Shown here: one piece after another, positions 59,901 to 64,000 of the stretch
Position numbering within the stretch: the stretch's first letter is position 1
Layout: each line of letters starts with the position of its first letter
From: Aquila chrysaetos chrysaetos
Lineage: Eukaryota; Chordata; Aves; Accipitriformes; Accipitridae
Length of the DNA stretch: 64,000 bases
Assembly (NCBI RefSeq): GCF_900496995.4
Contig: NC_044019.1
Span: 2,542,001-2,606,000, forward strand
Direction: 5' to 3'
The notes under the pieces: model-generated
What the model saw: the letters and a program-made list of their open reading frames with translations, nothing else
What the model was told of the DNA's origin: nothing
The model's database searches: none
Program-made: the position numbers and the translations under genes

Positions 59901-62527
59901 CATTAGTGCCACGACGCGGGCCGGGGGTTTGCCCTGGCTTTGGGGCAGAGCAGCCCCCCGGCCCCGAGGGGTCCCCATCCCACACCCAGCGGCAGGAGGG
60001 AGGGACCCCTCCGAAGCGAGGCCGGGGCGTCCCAGTCGCTTGTTTGTCAGAGCGTGTGCGAGCACCGACGCCAGGAGCTAATTGCCCTGGGCCGAGGCCA
60101 AGCCTTCAGCAGAAGCAGGAGCTCCGCAGCCCTCCCTGCTCCCCGCACCGCTGCCGGCGCTGCCGGCTGTCCCCAGTGCTCGCCCAGTTCCCAGGGCAAT
60201 GCCAGCCCTGGGTCCCCTGAGGCCACCTGCCCTCAGCTCTGCCTGTCCTGGCCACCGAGTGCCAAATTAGGCTCCCTTGCACAGAGGGGGCTGGTTGCAT
60301 CCTCCCCTCTGCGATACCACCCCCGGCTCTGCCCAGGACTCCCCAGCATCCCCCCATCCAGGGAGCCGGGCTGGGACTTTACTCCGGTCCCCGTGCCCGG
60401 GTGAGCAGTCCCAGGTCCCCCCACCCCGGTCCCGCCTGCCCCTCTCCCCAGCCCGCAGCCCTGCAGCTGCATACCAGGGCTGCAAAACTTACTGGAAATC
60501 CTGTAGATGCAAATCCTGGCCTCCCGTCCGTGCCAGGAACTTGAGCTGCAATCCCAAGAGGGCAGCAGGCTCCAAGCACGCAGGCCTCCCTGCTCGTCAT
60601 CACCCGGCCTCGGAAATCCTCTTTAAAGTTTCATCGGGGCCGGAGGATGCGAGTGGCTCTGTGGGACCCCCGCGGGCGGGCAGGCTGGGGGGCGAAGCCA
60701 GCAGAGCCCAGGATGGCTTCCCGAAACCTCTGATGGATGGGTTGGTACCGTGTTGATTCAGACTCTCCGGCTCCATCCCAAAACCTCCCAGCTCCAGGAT
60801 CAATGGAGATTCCCAGGATCCAGGAAGGTGACAAGGCGTGGATGGGACCTGCCCCTTCCCCACGCACGGTGACCCACAGCACCAGCTCAGCGCCAGCTCT
60901 GGGTCCCCGTTAACCCATTCCCGGGTGCTCAGCCCAGCTGGGAGCGACTGGCGTCGCTGGCCCTGGGTGGCTGCGCCTGCAATCTTGCAAAGTTTCGTTC
61001 GCTACCAGGGGGCTGCTCGGGGTCTAACCTGCAAAAGCAAAACTGCAGGAGGCCAGAAAGCGACAGTAACGGAGAGCGCGGCTGGTGCGTGGTGGTAGCA
61101 CGCCTTCTCCCCTAATTTATTAGCAGCTCACCGATTCCAGCAAACAATTTAGAGAAGTGACGTCTTTGTTTAAAAAAACAATCGGTGGTTCTTCACTTAG
61201 GAACACAGCTCTGCCCATGCTTCCCTGGCAAGCCCGGGACATCAGCCTGGATATTCCCCATCCAGCTGCGAAGCAGCAGCAGGAATAAAACAACTCCCCA
61301 TCTCCCCCAACTCCTCTCAAGCGAGCGCCCACCTTGGCCAAAGTCCTTTCTTTCCAGGTCACCTTAACTCTGCCCCCTCCGCAGCCCGGAGGCTTTAATC
61401 AATCTCCAGGTGAAACCTAAACCTTGCAACTGAGGGGAATACGCTGAACCAAACGGCAGCTGGATGAAGGTCAGGGTGCTCCCGCCGCGGTGGCTCGGCT
61501 GCTGGGAGTGTCTGCCGGGGGGGGGGTGAGACGTGCTGGGGGGACCCTGTGTGCAGCCGGGGCCACGCTCCAGGGGCTGCATCCCCTTGGGGAGCACGTT
61601 CAGAGGGGGCTGCAGGGGTTAGGGCTGGAGGGGAGCGTGGAGGAGACACCACCGATTCACCGGGGAGAATTTGGGTTGGATTTACAGGTTTTCAGCCTCC
61701 ACGGGCACACCTCTCCTTCCCATCTCGCTGCCATGGGGTTTGCTCGGTGGCAGGAGGGAGAGACATCCTCGGGGGGGGGGGGGTTGCAGGCTGGCTCCTG
61801 GGGTGGGTTTTACCAGCACCATTTCCCCCATGCCAAAGTAAATAAAATTGTCTATTTATTGTGTGTGTTTCCTGAGACCTACCAAATACCGCAGTGCTCA
61901 CGAGGGCCCGCGCCGGTGCCAGGATCTCCAACCGCCACGTTAAATAATTCACTGACCAAAGCCTTTAACTTGCTCTCCTCTCCAGGAGCACAGGCCCTGG
62001 GGCACCCATGCGGGGTGGGGGGACCCGGCTTCTGCAAAGGTGCGGAGAACGTGTGGTTACAGCTGGGATGGGGCACCCCGACCCGGGCTTCCTTGGAAAG
62101 GGGATTCCCAGCAGCGTGCCTCACTTTCCTGGTCTGTTAGTGGGAGGTTGTGTGGAGCCAAGGGGAATAAGGCAGAAGAGCAAATAGCTGTGGGTCTTGG
62201 CTGGGAAACACACTTGGAGCCTGGCTCAAAGCTGAGTCTGCGGAGGATGGATAGGTATGGGTGTGGGAGAGCTGTGCCTGCTGCAGGGACCCCGGGGGGG
62301 AACGGGCTCCGGCAGGGCTCCTGACCTGGGAGGGGGAGGATGAGGATGTGCCCTTCCCTTCCCAAGCAACACAAAGTCTCTCTGTAGGTATTTGATGTCC
62401 CTCTAAACCTCGGTGCCTCCAGCAATTCCTGGACCTAGAGGAAAGGGGGATGCCCCGGCCTGGGGTGCTCACTGCCAGACAGCCTGGGAGGTTTGATGCT
62501 GGCTGGCTTGGAAAGCTCATGCCCAGG
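56971..62527. other. Intergenic region between NFYC and KCNQ4
   Basis: GC-rich DNA without a recognised gene. Several long open frames (for example 57394-58278 plus) run across simple T tracts and match no family known to me. An isolated AATAAA at 61841 is followed by TG-rich sequence. It may contain KCNQ4 regulatory DNA, but nothing specific could be identified. Confidence 0.5.
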
Positions 62528-63055
62528 ATGCTCCATGCCCGGGATGCTCCATGCCCGGGATGCTCCATGCCCGGGATGCTCTATGACTGGGATGCTCCAT
62601 GCCCAGGATGCCCTATGACTGGGATGCTCTATGCCTGGGATGCTCCGTGCCCGGGATGCTCCATGCCCGGGATGCTCTATGACTGGGATGCTCTATGCCC
62701 AGGATGCTCTATGACTGGGATGCTCCATGCCCAGGATGCCCTGTGACTGGGATGCTCCGTGCCCGGGATGCTCCATGCCCGGGATGCTCCATGCCTGGGA
62801 TGCTCCATGCCCAGGATGCCCTATGACTGGGATGCTCTATGCCTGGGATGCTCCGTGCCCGGGATGCTCCATGCCCGGGATGCTCTATGACTGGGATGCT
62901 CTATGCCCAGGATGCTCTATGACTGGGATGCTCCATGCCCAGGATGCCCTATGACTGGGATGCTCCATGCCCGGGATGCTCCATGCCCAGGATGCTCCAT
63001 GCCCAGGATGCTCTATGACTTGAATGCTCTCTGACTGGGATGCTCCATGCCTGGT
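62528..63055. repeat. 16-bp minisatellite, 33 in-register copies
   Basis: Thirty-three consecutive 16-bp units with no insertion or deletion. The main variants are ATGCTCCATGCCCGGG, ATGCTCTATGACTGGG, ATGCCCTATGACTGGG and ATGCTCCATGCCCAGG. Units 5-13 (62592-62735) are identical to units 18-26 (62800-62943), a higher-order period of 13 units (208 bp). The array ends about 490 bp before the KCNQ4 start codon. A 16-bp period rotates through all reading frames, so apparent Cys/Pro/Met-rich peptides are by-products. Confidence 0.97.
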
Positions 63056-63432
63056 GGCCAGGGACCCTGGCTCCAGAGATGCTCCGCACCCCGCGGGTTG
63101 GGGTGCTCACCCGCGGGATGCTCCCCACCCCGTGGCCAGGCCACACTCTGCCCGGTACCGTGGGCAGCCGGAGATCCCCGCTCCCCGGGGAACCTCGTGG
63201 GGAAGGTTCCCCCGAACCGGACCGGGGGTTCCAGCGGGGGCTTCTTCCCCGCGTCCCGCCCCCCCCACCCCCTCTCCCCCATCCTCCCCGGTCCCGGCAG
63301 AGCCCCGGGGGCGGGGGCCAGGTACGGCGGGGCGGGCCGGCCCCGGCGGCGGCGGCGGCGGCGGGGGGGGGAGGTCCCGGCGGCGGGCAGCTAAAGGCAG
63401 GTGGCACCGGGGAGCGGCACCGGGCTCTTCGT

Positions 63433-63451
63433 GGGGGGGGGGGGGGGGGGG
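63433..63451 (+). repeat. G homopolymer of 19 bases upstream of KCNQ4
   Basis: An uninterrupted run of 19 G about 90 bases before the KCNQ4 ATG, flanked by other G-rich sequence. Potential G-quadruplex; run length may be unreliable in assemblies. Confidence 0.92.
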
Positions 63452-63542
63452 AGGCGGTGCGAGCTGCCGTCCAACGGAGCGGGAGGCGGCGGGGGGGGGG
63501 GTCCCCGCGGCGGCGGCGGTGCCCTGAGCGGGGCGGTCCGCC

Positions 63543-63802
63543 ATGGCCGGGGCGGCGGCGGGGAGCGGCGGGGAGCGGCGGGGAGCGGCGCTGACGGCGG
63601 TGCGCACCGAAGGAGCGGGACCTCCCGGTGGGACCCCCCCGCCCCGCCGCCGCCGCCTGGGGCTGCTGGTGGGACCGCGACCCGGGACCGTCGCCCGCCC
63701 CCCCGCCGGCTCCCCGCGTTGTTGCCGCCGCCGCTTGCAGAACGGGCTCTACAACGTGCTGGAACGGCCCCGCGGGTGGGCTTTCGTCTACCACGTCTTC
63801 AT
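63543..63802 (+). CDS. KCNQ4: KCNQ4, voltage-gated potassium channel Kv7.4 (exon 1, partial)
   Basis: The ATG at 63543 in a strong context (GCCATGG) opens 86 codons plus two bases, ending at the donor GTGAGT (63803). The protein begins [10 protein letters not shown], contains ALTAV and RRLGLL motifs aligned with mammalian KCNQ4, and ends [20 protein letters not shown](F), the conserved cytoplasmic segment leading into transmembrane helix S1. The last split codon, AT-, fits the Ile that follows in the family. KCNQ4 forms tetrameric M-type potassium channels in the plasma membrane, notably of cochlear outer hair cells and vestibular cells. The remaining S1-S6 and C-terminal exons lie beyond the window. 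Residue 68 is Gly where relatives carry an aromatic residue. The N-terminus is Gly/Pro/Arg-rich and differs in length from the mammalian form. Confidence 0.93.
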
Positions 63803-63981
63803 GTGAGTACCGGCGTCCCGAGTGGGGGGGGGAGCGGGACGGTTACCGGTCGCAGCGTCCCGTCGCCCAAAGGCCGGTTCCGGGGTTCCCGGTGGGACGG
63901 GGGGGGACCGGGCGGGGGGGGAGGGAGCGATTTCGGAGTAACGAGGAGCCCCGAGCGAGCCCCGGCACCGGGCACCGGGGG

Positions 63982-63999
63982 GTGTGTGTGTGTGTGTGT
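63982..63999. repeat. (GT)n microsatellite at the window end
   Basis: Nine GT dinucleotides in KCNQ4 intron 1, nearly reaching the right edge, so the full length is unknown. Confidence 0.9.
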
Positions 64000-64000
64000 C

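Larger units (their letters stand above)
63060..63960 (+). promoter_or_regulatory. KCNQ4: CpG island / KCNQ4 promoter region
   Basis: A CG-dense stretch with many GC-box-like runs and GGC repeats surrounding the first KCNQ4 exon. A 19-base G run lies at 63433-63451 and shorter ones at 63364-63371 and 63490-63500. No TATA box is evident. The exact start of transcription is not visible. Confidence 0.65.

Noticed and set aside
62528-63055. Short regular repeats that could suggest a CRISPR array
   Set aside because: The 16-bp units are contiguous with no unique spacers, in a vertebrate genome; it is a minisatellite.

Overview
The window is a piece of a vertebrate nuclear genome, almost certainly a bird. 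Three genes were recognised from their exon translations: RIMS3 (minus strand, left), NFYC (plus strand, centre) and the first exon of KCNQ4 (plus strand, right edge). This is the order known from human chromosome 1p34 and the equivalent avian microchromosome. Evidence for a bird: compact introns, many pure G/C homopolymer runs, a degraded CR1-type LINE tail, a short fragment resembling the terminus of a common avian ERV LTR, and no Alu- or L1-like sequence. The species cannot be fixed from the sequence.

Layout. 1-3,793: three consecutive coding exons of RIMS3 (first 158 codons; the C2-domain exons lie beyond the left edge). 3,794-13,333: its long 5' intron, GC-rich with AT-rich islands. 13,334-13,500: its probable non-coding first exon in a CpG island, followed upstream by a roughly 41-bp minisatellite. 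14,050-19,190: intergenic space between divergent RIMS3 and NFYC. 19,190-20,080 and 22,690-24,380: two CpG islands with promoter motifs and splice donors, read as alternative NFYC promoters. 23,874-38,191: large first NFYC intron. 38,200-56,176: nine NFYC coding exons that join into a complete 335-residue protein with no frameshift or stop. 56,177-56,970: 3' UTR with two poly(A) signals. 56,970-63,542: GC-rich intergenic DNA with a 33-copy 16-bp minisatellite. 63,543-63,802: KCNQ4 exon 1, after which the window ends in its first intron.

Between NFYC coding exons 4 and 5 lie the hairpins of miR-30e and miR-30c-1, so one primary transcript can yield both the C subunit of the CCAAT-binding factor and two miR-30 family members. 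Both candidate NFYC CpG islands carry several CCAAT/ATTGG motifs, the site bound by NF-Y itself, which suggests feedback. RIMS3 (presynaptic exocytosis) and KCNQ4 (Kv7.4 M-type potassium channel) are functionally separate neighbours.

I found no previously undescribed gene system. The most unusual structures are the in-register 16-bp array with a 13-unit higher-order period just upstream of KCNQ4, the codon-length 69-bp triplication in the NFYC promoter, a possible overlapping upstream ORF in an alternative NFYC first exon, the uniform phase-0 exon design of NFYC, and a Gly replacing a usually aromatic residue in the KCNQ4 pre-S1 segment.
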